From NCBI RefSeq assembly GCF_001590905.1, contig NZ_BCTT01000002.1, positions 1 to 64,000 of the forward strand: a DNA stretch of 64,000 bases. The letters run 5' to 3'. The notes under the pieces were generated by a model that ran no database searches, was not told where the DNA came from, and saw nothing but the letters and a program-made list of their open reading frames with translations. Of the stretch, positions 26,128 to 33,666 are shown piece by piece; the stretch's first letter is position 1, and every line of letters starts with the position of its first letter. Made by a program: the position numbers and the translations under genes. Source of the DNA: Serratia grimesii NBRC 13537 (lineage in GTDB: Bacteria; Pseudomonadota; Gammaproteobacteria; Enterobacterales; Enterobacteriaceae).

Positions 26128-26826
26128 ATGAGTTATTCTTTTCTCCGGTCAATGGATCTCACCGCGATGACAGCACAAAACGTTCAAAAACCACGACGGC
26201 CCGGCCGCCCTAGCGGCAGCGCTAATGGCGCAGAAAAACGCGAGCATTTGCTCGACACGGCGCTGAATATGTTTGCCCGTCAAGGCATTGCTGATACATC
26301 GCTGAATTCCATTGCCCGCGAGGCCGGCGTAACCCCTGCCATGCTCCACTACTATTTTCACAACCGTGAACAGCTATTGGATGTGCTGATCGACGAACGT
26401 TTTCTGCCGGTAAGGCTTGCCGCTGGCAGTGTGTTTGACGCGCATACAGACGACCCGGTAGCCGCCTTCACCCAACTGGCGCAGCGGTTTATCGATATCT
26501 CGACTGATCATCCGTGGTTTGCCCCACTGTGGTTGCGTGAAGTAATGAGCGATAACGGCGTTCTGAAGCAGCGCATGAACGAACGTTTTGGTGATGCGCA
26601 ACGCAAAACGGCGCTGCAATCGATCACTCGCTGGCAGGCAGAAGGCAAGCTGAATGCAGGCCTGGAGCCATCACTGATGTTTATTACCCTGTTTGGCATG
26701 ACGCTGTTGCCATTAGCCACTGCGCCAAAATGGCAGCGCAATGACGATGATCATCCATTGAACGCTGACGTTATTGCCCGTCACGCCATCACGCTGCTTA
26801 CCCAGGGGCTGGGACCACAACGCTGA
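26128..26826 (+). CDS. TetR-family regulator of the adjacent exporter
   Basis: A 232-residue TetR/AcrR-type repressor. A basic, Pro/Arg-rich leader (KPRRPGRPSGS) precedes the HTH at about residues 38-80 (IADTSLNSIAREAGVTPAML, then HYYFHNREQLLDVL), followed by a C-terminal all-helical ligand domain. The start is uncertain: ATG 26128 has no ribosome site and follows the dyad by 2 bp, while ATGs at 26152 and 26167 are alternatives, so translation may be leaderless or begin later. The gene is divergent from the DHA2 exporter. The C-terminal part resembles the TetR_C_33-like CerR group, which is only an impression. Confidence 0.85.
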   Translation: MSYSFLRSMDLTAMTAQNVQKPRRPGRPSGSANGAEKREHLLDTALNMFARQGIADTSLNSIAREAGVTPAMLHYYFHNREQLLDVLIDERFLPVRLAAGSVFDAHTDDPVAAFTQLAQRFIDISTDHPWFAPLWLREVMSDNGVLKQRMNERFGDAQRKTALQSITRWQAEGKLNAGLEPSLMFITLFGMTLLPLATAPKWQRNDDDHPLNADVIARHAITLLTQGLGPQR

Positions 26827-26924
26827 AAGGTGAGATCGCTTAGAAAATGGGAACGAACGATTTGCGTTGGGCCGTATAGATGAGAGATTGTAATATAACG
26901 TCTTTAAGATCGAAGGGATTAACG

Positions 26925-27128
26925 ATGAAACAGGAACGGCGTAAAAGATTGGCACAGGTCGCAGGTATCTCTTTCGCAGTCTATTTGATAACACATATCG
27001 GGGAGTTTCATTTTCCCAACTCCCTGATTAAAGCCTGCTTTGCTTCAATCATCATCACCCTGCTTTACGCATTCCTTTCAAGCCATTTCTGGAAAAAGTA
27101 TGTTTTAAAACTAAAGGATTATCAATAA
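26925..27128 (+). CDS. Small membrane protein, 67 aa, unknown function
   Basis: A 67-residue product with a basic N-terminus (MKQERRKRLAQ) and two hydrophobic stretches (about 12-27 and 36-53), ending in a basic tail (FWKKYVLKLKDYQ). ATG at 26925 has AAGGG 8 bases upstream, which supports expression; an upstream in-frame start at 26880 lacks one. No family was recognised. It stands alone between the TetR gene and a strong bidirectional terminator. It could be a small stress or pump-associated membrane protein, but nothing in the sequence decides this. Confidence 0.6.
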   Translation: MKQERRKRLAQVAGISFAVYLITHIGEFHFPNSLIKACFASIIITLLYAFLSSHFWKKYVLKLKDYQ

Positions 27129-27184
27129 ACTACTACTTCTCGAGCGGGTTTGTGGAATACACTGACAAGCCATCAGAATTATAC

Positions 27185-27211
27185 AAACAGGGCCAAAAGT
27201 GGCCCTGTTTT
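27185..27211. terminator. Bidirectional terminator
   Basis: AAACAGGGCCA-AAAG-TGGCCCTGTTT is a perfect 11-bp stem with a 4-base loop and T-run on the plus strand (A-run on the other side). It separates the small membrane protein gene from the convergent deiminase gene. Confidence 0.9.
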
Positions 27212-27222
27212 GCGAATGCTAT

Positions 27223-28350
27223 TTACACTGCCGGCAGTTGGTTGGTCACGCAGTGAATCCCCCCGCCGCCGGCGGCAATGGCGTCAATATTCACCTGTAC
27301 CACTTCACGCTCAGGGTAAAGCTCCGTTAATAAATTCAGTGCTTCGGTGTCTGCCTCAGGGTCACCAAACTCCGGGGCAATAACCGCACCGTTGATCACA
27401 AAGTAATTGATATATCCCGCAGCAAAATCCGGATTACCCTTGCTGAAACGACTGCGACGTGGATCCATCGGGGGCGACATCGTATGGACCTTTAACTTGC
27501 GACCATCAGCATCAGTCGCTTGTTTGAGGATAGCCAGATGGGCCTGCGTCACCTTGTGGTCGTAAGATTCAGGATCGGTATCCAGATTGGCAACCACGAC
27601 CCCTGGACTGGCAAAGCGTGCATAAAAATCGACGTGGGCATCCGTAATATCTTTACCTTTAATTCCCGGCAGCCAGATGATTTTGCGCAGGCCGAGCATG
27701 TCTTTTAACTCTTGTTCCACCCGGTCACGGCTCCAGCCAGGGTTACGGTTAGCATTGACCCAACTGCTCTCGGTCATGATCCCGGTGCCATGGCCATCCA
27801 CCTCTATGCCGCCGCCTTCACCCACCAGTCCGCTGCGCCGTATATTGGCGACGCCGTAATGTTTCGCTTCAAATGCCGCCAGGCGCGAATCGTAGGTATG
27901 CTGTTGTTTGTTACCCCAACCATTAAAGTTGAAGTCCACGGCCCCCAGCTTACCTTTATCGTTAATCACAAAGTTGGCGCCAATGTCGCGCATCCAAATA
28001 TCATCAAGCTCAGTGATAATGAAGGTCACATTGTGAGTACCGCATTTCTCTTCGGCCAATTGCCGTTCATTCTCTCGGCAAAACACCGTTAACGGCTGAT
28101 ATTGAGCGATTGCACGGGCCACTCGCCCCAAAGCATCTTGTACGCCCGATGTGTAATCAGCCCAAATCGCCCGCTGCGCACCAAAGGAGATAAACGCGCG
28201 CTGCTGCACCTCTCCTTCATCAGGCATACGCCAGCCTTCTCCACGTATAGCCTGTGCAGCATGGGCGGGTAACGACAGCCCCATAGAGGCTGTTAGGCTC
28301 ATGCCGGCAATCAGGGATGCCTGCTTAATAAATTCGCGACGCGTTGACAT
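27223..28350 (-). CDS. Agmatine deiminase/PAD-like enzyme with Tat signal
   Basis: A 375-residue protein of the agmatine-deiminase/porphyromonas-type peptidyl-arginine deiminase family. The N-terminus STRREFIKQASLIAGMSL is a twin-arginine signal ending at AHA, so the enzyme is exported folded. Active-site landmarks are present: DIWMRDIGANF, EGGGIEVDG, DAHVDFYARF and the C-terminal GGGGIHCVT with the nucleophilic cysteine. It would hydrolyse a guanidino group (agmatine or arginine-like) to the ureido product plus ammonia, outside the cytoplasm. ATG 28350 has AGGAG upstream; an earlier in-frame start was dropped. It is divergent from a LysR gene. Confidence 0.87.
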   Translation of the reverse strand: MSTRREFIKQASLIAGMSLTASMGLSLPAHAAQAIRGEGWRMPDEGEVQQRAFISFGAQRAIWADYTSGVQDALGRVARAIAQYQPLTVFCRENERQLAEEKCGTHNVTFIITELDDIWMRDIGANFVINDKGKLGAVDFNFNGWGNKQQHTYDSRLAAFEAKHYGVANIRRSGLVGEGGGIEVDGHGTGIMTESSWVNANRNPGWSRDRVEQELKDMLGLRKIIWLPGIKGKDITDAHVDFYARFASPGVVVANLDTDPESYDHKVTQAHLAILKQATDADGRKLKVHTMSPPMDPRRSRFSKGNPDFAAGYINYFVINGAVIAPEFGDPEADTEALNLLTELYPEREVVQVNIDAIAAGGGGIHCVTNQLPAV

Positions 28351-28498
28351 GGTTTGCTCCTGTATTGCCATCATTGAAATAAGATATTCTGTTCAGCTGA
28401 AGACGGCATGATTTTGATGTAATACATGTTAAAGCTTCCAATACAGCCTGAACAAACGATACATTTAGCAGACACGTGATTAGACAGGCTTATCGATA

Positions 28499-29362
28499 AT
28501 GTTAAAACACTGGCCGCCAATGAATGCATTACGCGGGTTTGAAGCCGCCGCCCGGCTAGGCAGCTTCCACCAGGCCGCAGACGAACTGCACCTCACCCAG
28601 TCTGCCATCAGCCAACAGATACGCAGTCTGGAGGCCTTTCTTGAACAACCCTTGTTCTTTCGCAGTGGTCGCAGCGTCAGCCTTACCGACGCCGGTCACG
28701 ATCTCTATAGCACCGCACAGGTGATGCTTCAGCAACTGGCTATCGGTATCCGTCGTTTAGAGCAGTACCGTAAACCTAATCAACTGATCGTCAACACTAC
28801 CCCGGCGTTTGCCCGTCACTGGTTGGTACCACACCTGAAGAGTTTTAATCGACTGCATCCAGATATCGACGTGTGGTTGTTCACGACCTTTGATCCGCCG
28901 GATATGGCGACAGAAACCATCGATTTGGCGATCCGCGACGATCTCAGTGCCCAAGCGGAATGCAGCTTCAGAATATTGCATCAGGATCGGCTATATCCGG
29001 CATGCCACCCTGACTTGCTGAACGTTGAGGCCGAACAGCGCACCACTTTGCATGGTGAACGCGAAATGGACTGGAGCCATTGGGTCCTTCAGGGCGGCAT
29101 CAACATCGGGCAAAGCAGCCATGGGCTGAATTTCTCAGACCCTGGGCTGTTGCTGGATGCCGCCTGCGACGGTCTTGGCGTCGCATTGGTTAGCCAACTG
29201 TTGGCACAACACGCGCATGACAGAGGGTTGCTGACCTCTTTGACGGAACAAAATGTACGTGGTCCCAATTGGGCATGGCTGATTCATCGCGACAGTGAAA
29301 ACAATCCGTTTACCCAACATTTTTGTGAGTGGTTGCTAACCCAATTACCTCACGCGGTTTAA
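28499..29362 (+). CDS. LysR-family regulator (GcvA-like)
   Basis: A 287-residue LysR-type regulator of the GcvA/AmpR branch. The N-terminus MNALRGFEAAARLGSFHQAA leads into the HTH (ELHLTQSAISQQIRSLEAFL, about residues 28-47). The effector domain starts near residue 90 (IVNTTPAFARHWLVPHL). It is divergent from the Tat-exported deiminase gene with 148 bp between starts, so it probably controls that gene. It could also affect ggt downstream on its own strand, 142 bp away. The effector is unknown. Confidence 0.87.
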   Translation: MLKHWPPMNALRGFEAAARLGSFHQAADELHLTQSAISQQIRSLEAFLEQPLFFRSGRSVSLTDAGHDLYSTAQVMLQQLAIGIRRLEQYRKPNQLIVNTTPAFARHWLVPHLKSFNRLHPDIDVWLFTTFDPPDMATETIDLAIRDDLSAQAECSFRILHQDRLYPACHPDLLNVEAEQRTTLHGEREMDWSHWVLQGGINIGQSSHGLNFSDPGLLLDAACDGLGVALVSQLLAQHAHDRGLLTSLTEQNVRGPNWAWLIHRDSENNPFTQHFCEWLLTQLPHAV

Positions 29363-29504
29363 CGTTCTAGCTCACGGTTCCAGACGGTGAATAAAGCACG
29401 CCGGATTGTGCAGTGCTACTTTCAATCAAGCGCCCACAGAATGGCGCTAAGTGATTGTTGAGATTGAATTCACCTGTCATCGTTCAATTCGAAAAGGAAC
29501 CGCT

Positions 29505-31178
29505 ATGCATTCTGTCATATTGAAAACATTAGCACTTGGCGTGGCGCTTGCCACCTTCAGCCCCTCGCTATTGGCTGTGAATTTGAATGCCGGTGCCGTG
29601 GCGGCACCGGATCAATACGGCGCAAAAGTGGCCGCACAAATTTTGCAAGCTGGTGGCAATGCGGTAGATGCTGCGGTAGCTACCGCATTTACCCTGGCGG
29701 TAACCTACCCAGAAGCCGGTAATATTGGTGGCGGTGGCTTTATGACGCTGTACATCGACGGTAAACCCTATTTCCTCGATTACCGTGAAATTGCCCCAAA
29801 AGCGGCCACCAAAACCATGTACCTGAATAAAAACGGTGACGTTATTGAAAATCTCAGCCTGGTGGGCACCAAGGCGGCCGGTGTACCAGGCACGGTGTTA
29901 GGCCTGTGGGAGGCACATAAACGCTTTGGCAAATTGCCTTGGGCAGAGCTCCTTACCCCAGCTATCGGCTACGCGCAGCAAGGGTTTAAAGTGGCCGATC
30001 AGCAATATCAGTACCGTGAGGACGCCAATAAGCTGTTTGCCGGTCAAACCAACTTTGGTGATTACTTTGGCAACATGAAACCCGGTGCGGTGTTTAAACA
30101 ACCTGAACTGGCTAAAACGCTGGAACGCATCGCCAACAAAGGTGCCGACGACTTCTATCAGGGTGAAACTGCCAAACTGCTGGTGGCACAGATGCAGCGT
30201 GATGGCGGCCTCATCACGCAGTCTGATCTGACTGACTATCGCGTGAAATGGCGCGATCCGATGCAAATCGCTTGGCGCGGTAACATCATCTATACCGCTC
30301 CGCTGCCCAGTTCCGGGGGGATCGCGCTGGCGCAGCTATTGGGAATAAAAGAGGACCGCGCTGCCGATTTCAAAGGTGTAGAACTGAATTCCGCACGTTA
30401 CATTCACCTGTTGTCTGAGATTGAAAAACGTGTATTTGCCGATCGCGCAGACTATCTCGGCGATCCGGACTTCACTCATGTGCCTGTCGACAAGCTGATC
30501 GCCCCGGACTACTTGCAAAAACGGGCGGCGGAGATCAACCCAATCGCGATTTCACCGACCGAAAAGGTGCGCCCTGGGCTTGAGCCCCATCAGACCACCC
30601 ATTTTTCGATTGTTGATGCCCAAGGTAATGCGGTCAGCAACACCTACACGTTGAACTGGGACTTCGGCAGTGGCGTGGTGGTGAAAGGCGCGGGCTTCCT
30701 GCTGAATGACGAAATGGACGATTTTAGCGCCAAGCCGGGCGTGGCTAATGCCTTCGGTGTCGTAGGCAGTGACGCTAACGCCATTGAACCAGGCAAGCGC
30801 ATGCTCTCTTCCATGAGCCCGACTATCATCACACGTGACGGCGACGTTAGTCTGGTCATTGGTACGCCGGGTGGCTCACGTATCTTTACCTCGATTTTCC
30901 AGGTAATCAACAATATCTATGATTATCACTTACCCTTAGAAAAAGCGGTTGCTGCGCAGCGCGTTCATCATCAGTTGCTACCGAAAGACACCATTTTCTA
31001 CGACGGTTTTGCCCCACTGACTGGCAAAGTGGCCGAACAGCTGAAAGCGATGGGTTATAAACTGGAGGATCAAGGCTGGTATATGGGGGATATTCAGGTA
31101 ATACGCGTTAACGGTAACACACCGGAAACCGCATCCGACCCACGGGGCCGCGGCATGGGACTGGTGGTGAAAAAGTAA
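29505..31178 (+). CDS. ggt: Gamma-glutamyltransferase (periplasmic)
   Basis: A 557-residue N-terminal nucleophile hydrolase precursor. The signal peptide spans residues 1-25 (LALGVALATFSPSLLA). The autoprocessing site and nucleophile are the first Thr of QTTHFSIVDAQGNAVSNTYT, near residue 367, which splits it into large and small subunits. GTPGGSRIFTSIFQVI and the glycine pair before it (oxyanion region) are also present. It cleaves gamma-glutamyl bonds (glutathione, glutamine) and transfers the glutamyl group to amino acids or water in the periplasm. ATG 29505 has AAAAGGA upstream; the in-frame start 18 codons earlier would spoil the signal peptide. Confidence 0.94.
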   Translation: MHSVILKTLALGVALATFSPSLLAVNLNAGAVAAPDQYGAKVAAQILQAGGNAVDAAVATAFTLAVTYPEAGNIGGGGFMTLYIDGKPYFLDYREIAPKAATKTMYLNKNGDVIENLSLVGTKAAGVPGTVLGLWEAHKRFGKLPWAELLTPAIGYAQQGFKVADQQYQYREDANKLFAGQTNFGDYFGNMKPGAVFKQPELAKTLERIANKGADDFYQGETAKLLVAQMQRDGGLITQSDLTDYRVKWRDPMQIAWRGNIIYTAPLPSSGGIALAQLLGIKEDRAADFKGVELNSARYIHLLSEIEKRVFADRADYLGDPDFTHVPVDKLIAPDYLQKRAAEINPIAISPTEKVRPGLEPHQTTHFSIVDAQGNAVSNTYTLNWDFGSGVVVKGAGFLLNDEMDDFSAKPGVANAFGVVGSDANAIEPGKRMLSSMSPTIITRDGDVSLVIGTPGGSRIFTSIFQVINNIYDYHLPLEKAVAAQRVHHQLLPKDTIFYDGFAPLTGKVAEQLKAMGYKLEDQGWYMGDIQVIRVNGNTPETASDPRGRGMGLVVKK

Positions 31179-31184
31179 TATGAT

Positions 31185-31220
31185 ATGGCCGACCCGCACG
31201 TCGAATCGTGGGTCGGCCAT
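31185..31220. terminator. Hairpin between ggt and the convergent SDR gene
   Basis: ATGGCCGACCC and GGGTCGGCCAT form an 11-bp perfect stem around a 14-base loop, directly after the ggt stop and just before the stop of the convergent gene. The T-run is poor on both strands. Confidence 0.65.
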
Positions 31221-31227
31221 CATTCAG

Positions 31228-32124
31228 TTATTGCTTACGCGTCCATGCGTCATTTTGGTCATTCTTGACCACCTCAATGAAGGATTCAGGCAGCAGATTG
31301 CGGAATAACCCATTATCTTCTTCAATAACGCTGACCATTTTGTCGACCATCTCCTGTGGATCGAACTGATCAAATGGAAACTTGAGTTTGCTATGGTCGA
31401 TGAAGTTCACCTTTGGGTCATACCACTTCCTGAAACTCTCCATCATTCGATCGTTAAAACCTGTCAGATAAGGCCCTGGATTTACCGTCGCTACTTTTAC
31501 GCCGAAATCAGCCAGTTCCATACGTAAGGATTCGGCGATCGCTTCCAATGCATGCTTAGATGCACAATATGCACCGGTAAAGGCTCCGGTAAGCAAACCT
31601 GCAACCGAAGAAACGAAAACAATCTTGCCGCTCTTACGCTCTGCCATTTGTTTAATGAATCCCTGGGTCAGTGCCATACTGGAGAACACATTGGTTTCAA
31701 ACTGGGCACGCAGCACATCAATGGGCATTTCTGCGACAGCACCCGCCTCAGCAATACCAGCATTATTGAACAAGACATCGATATTCCATTTCCACGCGTA
31801 TTCTCGATCACGGTGATCCAAAATATCCAACTTTTCGACCTGTAACTCGACGCCCCGCTGTTTTGCCGCCTCGAGCAGTTGGGTTACCTGTGGCGTGAGT
31901 TGCACACCGGCAATGACTTTATGCCCGCGAGCGGCCAACGCCAATGAAACCTCTCGGCCAAAACCCGATCCTGCGCCTGTCACTAATACCGTTTTTTTAA
32001 CCATCTGATTATTTCCTCTATCCACATTAATATGACTTGCATTAACGGTCATTGCGGGCAATACCGACGTTGCCGCGACCACACCGCTACTGATAATAAA
32101 TTTCCTTCGGGTTATTCCATACAT
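31228..32124 (-). CDS. Short-chain dehydrogenase/reductase with a Tat-type leader
   Basis: A 298-residue classical SDR. After a 40-residue leader it has TGAGSGFGRE (cofactor glycine motif, about 50-59), NNAGIAEAG (about 119-127), the catalytic Ser in FVSSVAG, and YCASKHALE (Tyr-x-x-x-Lys). The leader MYGITRRKFIISSGVVAATS looks like a twin-arginine signal (TRRKFI followed by a hydrophobic stretch). A strong GGAGG ribosome site 5-6 bases before ATG 32124 shows that the leader is translated. SDRs normally stay in the cytoplasm, so export of a folded, cofactor-loaded enzyme is implied. The substrate is unknown. Confidence 0.85.
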   Translation of the reverse strand: MYGITRRKFIISSGVVAATSVLPAMTVNASHINVDRGNNQMVKKTVLVTGAGSGFGREVSLALAARGHKVIAGVQLTPQVTQLLEAAKQRGVELQVEKLDILDHRDREYAWKWNIDVLFNNAGIAEAGAVAEMPIDVLRAQFETNVFSSMALTQGFIKQMAERKSGKIVFVSSVAGLLTGAFTGAYCASKHALEAIAESLRMELADFGVKVATVNPGPYLTGFNDRMMESFRKWYDPKVNFIDHSKLKFPFDQFDPQEMVDKMVSVIEEDNGLFRNLLPESFIEVVKNDQNDAWTRKQ

Positions 32125-32206
32125 GCGCCCTCCTTCTGCATAAGCAGAATGATATAAGCCAGTAAATAGTTATTTAATTAACGCGATGACTAATAAGTAA
32201 TGAGCA

Positions 32207-32605
32207 TTACTTTAAGCAGGTTTCTGCGATATAAGCATCCTCATGAGATTTGGCGCCTGAAATGCCAATTGCGCCAATGAATTCATCTGTGGATGAATAG
32301 ACTGGTAGTCCACCAGCAAAAGAGGCCAATCCCTGATTACTGTGTTCGATAGACCATAATTCCTGACCAGAACCTGAAAGCTGCCCCAGATCGGCACTAG
32401 GTATGCGAAATAACGCTGACGTTTTCGCTTTCCTTTGGGCCAAATCAATAGCTCCCAGCGGGGTATTATCCATACGTATAAAGGCAATCATATTGGCACC
32501 GTCGTCATAGACACAAATGCAAACGGCCACACCCTGCTGCCGAGCTGCCGCAACCCCTCTGGCAATCAATTGCTGGGCATAGTCCAGCGATAGCGATCCT
32601 GACAT
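32207..32605 (-). CDS. GlcG/HbpS family protein (DUF336)
   Basis: A 132-residue protein of the GlcG/HbpS-like (DUF336) family. It has the N-terminal helix LDYAQQLIARGVAAARQQG, the strand VAVCICVYDDGANMIAFIRMD and the family-typical GGLPVYSSTDEFIGAIGISG near residues 98-117. Members bind small ligands such as haem or cobalamin, or support oxidation of small organic acids; none is well defined outside HbpS. A GGGGGG-rich ribosome site precedes ATG 32605. It follows the SDR on the same strand order but is separated by 82 bp. It is divergent from a LysR gene, which is its likely regulator. Confidence 0.85.
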   Translation of the reverse strand: MSGSLSLDYAQQLIARGVAAARQQGVAVCICVYDDGANMIAFIRMDNTPLGAIDLAQRKAKTSALFRIPSADLGQLSGSGQELWSIEHSNQGLASFAGGLPVYSSTDEFIGAIGISGAKSHEDAYIAETCLK

Positions 32606-32680
32606 GGTGATTCCCCCCTATTAATGTAATCTTGGGGGAAACTATAAAGTTGCGCTAGGATGTGAACAATACACACTCAC

Positions 32681-32697
32681 CTGACAACAGTTGTTAG
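32681..32697. promoter_or_regulatory. Near-perfect dyad upstream of a LysR gene
   Basis: CTGACAAC-A-GTTGTTAG is an 8-1-8 inverted repeat with one mismatch, ending 8 bp before the LysR start codon in the 100-bp divergent region. It is a candidate autoregulatory site. Confidence 0.4.
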
Positions 32698-32705
32698 TTT
32701 ATCTT

Positions 32706-33620
32706 ATGAATAGACAAGACCCGCTTAACGGCATTCACTTGTTTTTGACCGTGGTCGAGGCTGGCAATTTTTCCCGTGCCGCGTCGATGCTTGGTGTCAC
32801 ACCTGCCGCAGTAAGTCTGAGGATTGGGCAGTTGGAAACTGAACTGGCGGTAAAGCTGTTTCATCGCTCAACACGCAGTGTCAGCCTCAGTGAGGCGGGT
32901 GAGTGGTTCTATCACAGCGTTGCACCTTTTTATCAACATATACTTAATGCCCGCGAAGGCCTGCATCAAAACCAAAACCTGCCGTCAGGCCATTTACGCA
33001 TCACCGCTGTGCAAATGGCCAAAGAACTGCTCAAAGCGCCCTTGTTAGCCGAATTCAACCGCCGCTATCCACAAATCACATTGGAAATAAATTACGAAGA
33101 TCATCTGGTGGATATTATTCAGGAACGCATTGATGTGGGTATTCGACTCGCGGATAAATTACAACCCGGTATGGTTGGCGTGCAGATCACCCCGGAGCTG
33201 CCATGTGCACTCATCGCTTCACTCAGTTATATTGAGCAATATTCTGCCCCAGAGACCATTTCCGATTTGCAACAACATCGCTGCATACGCTTTCGCTTCC
33301 CTGATCGCGGCGTATTGCATAAATGGGCGTTGACCGAGGGTGGAAAAGATCATGACATTGACATGCCTGGCGTATTTATTACCGACAATACAGAGGCAGT
33401 TATAGAGGCTGCTCGAGCTGGAATGGGTATTGCCCATGTATTTTTACGTCACCGGATAAAAAAGGAACTTGAAGCAGGCTCGCTGGTTGAAATAATGCCC
33501 GGCTCTTGTCGCCCTTTGCCACCCATGTGGGTCTACTACGCCAATCGGAAATATGTACCGAAGAAAGTCAGAGTATTTATCGATGAATTAAAACGTCACA
33601 GTCAGATGCTGTCATGGTAA
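32706..33620 (+). CDS. LysR-family regulator (CrgA-like branch)
   Basis: A 304-residue LysR-type regulator. The HTH is at about residues 20-39 (NFSRAASMLGVTPAAVSLRI), followed by LAVKLFHRSTRSVSLSEAG, the signature of the CrgA/DmlR branch. The effector domain begins near residue 95. ATG 32706 is chosen; a TTG five codons upstream lies inside the dyad at 32681-32697 and is unlikely. It is divergent from the GlcG-like gene and the SDR gene, so it most likely controls that leftward unit. A hairpin follows its stop. Confidence 0.87.
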   Translation: MNRQDPLNGIHLFLTVVEAGNFSRAASMLGVTPAAVSLRIGQLETELAVKLFHRSTRSVSLSEAGEWFYHSVAPFYQHILNAREGLHQNQNLPSGHLRITAVQMAKELLKAPLLAEFNRRYPQITLEINYEDHLVDIIQERIDVGIRLADKLQPGMVGVQITPELPCALIASLSYIEQYSAPETISDLQQHRCIRFRFPDRGVLHKWALTEGGKDHDIDMPGVFITDNTEAVIEAARAGMGIAHVFLRHRIKKELEAGSLVEIMPGSCRPLPPMWVYYANRKYVPKKVRVFIDELKRHSQMLSW

Positions 33621-33625
33621 AACAA

Positions 33626-33657
33626 TGTCCCATTGTCCGACAGACAACAATGGGACA
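33626..33657. terminator. Hairpin after the LysR gene
   Basis: TGTCCCATTGT and ACAATGGGACA form an 11-bp perfect stem around a 10-base loop. It lies 5 bp after the LysR stop and 9 bp before the end of the convergent DUF3857 gene. Confidence 0.65.
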
Positions 33658-33666
33658 TGAACACGA

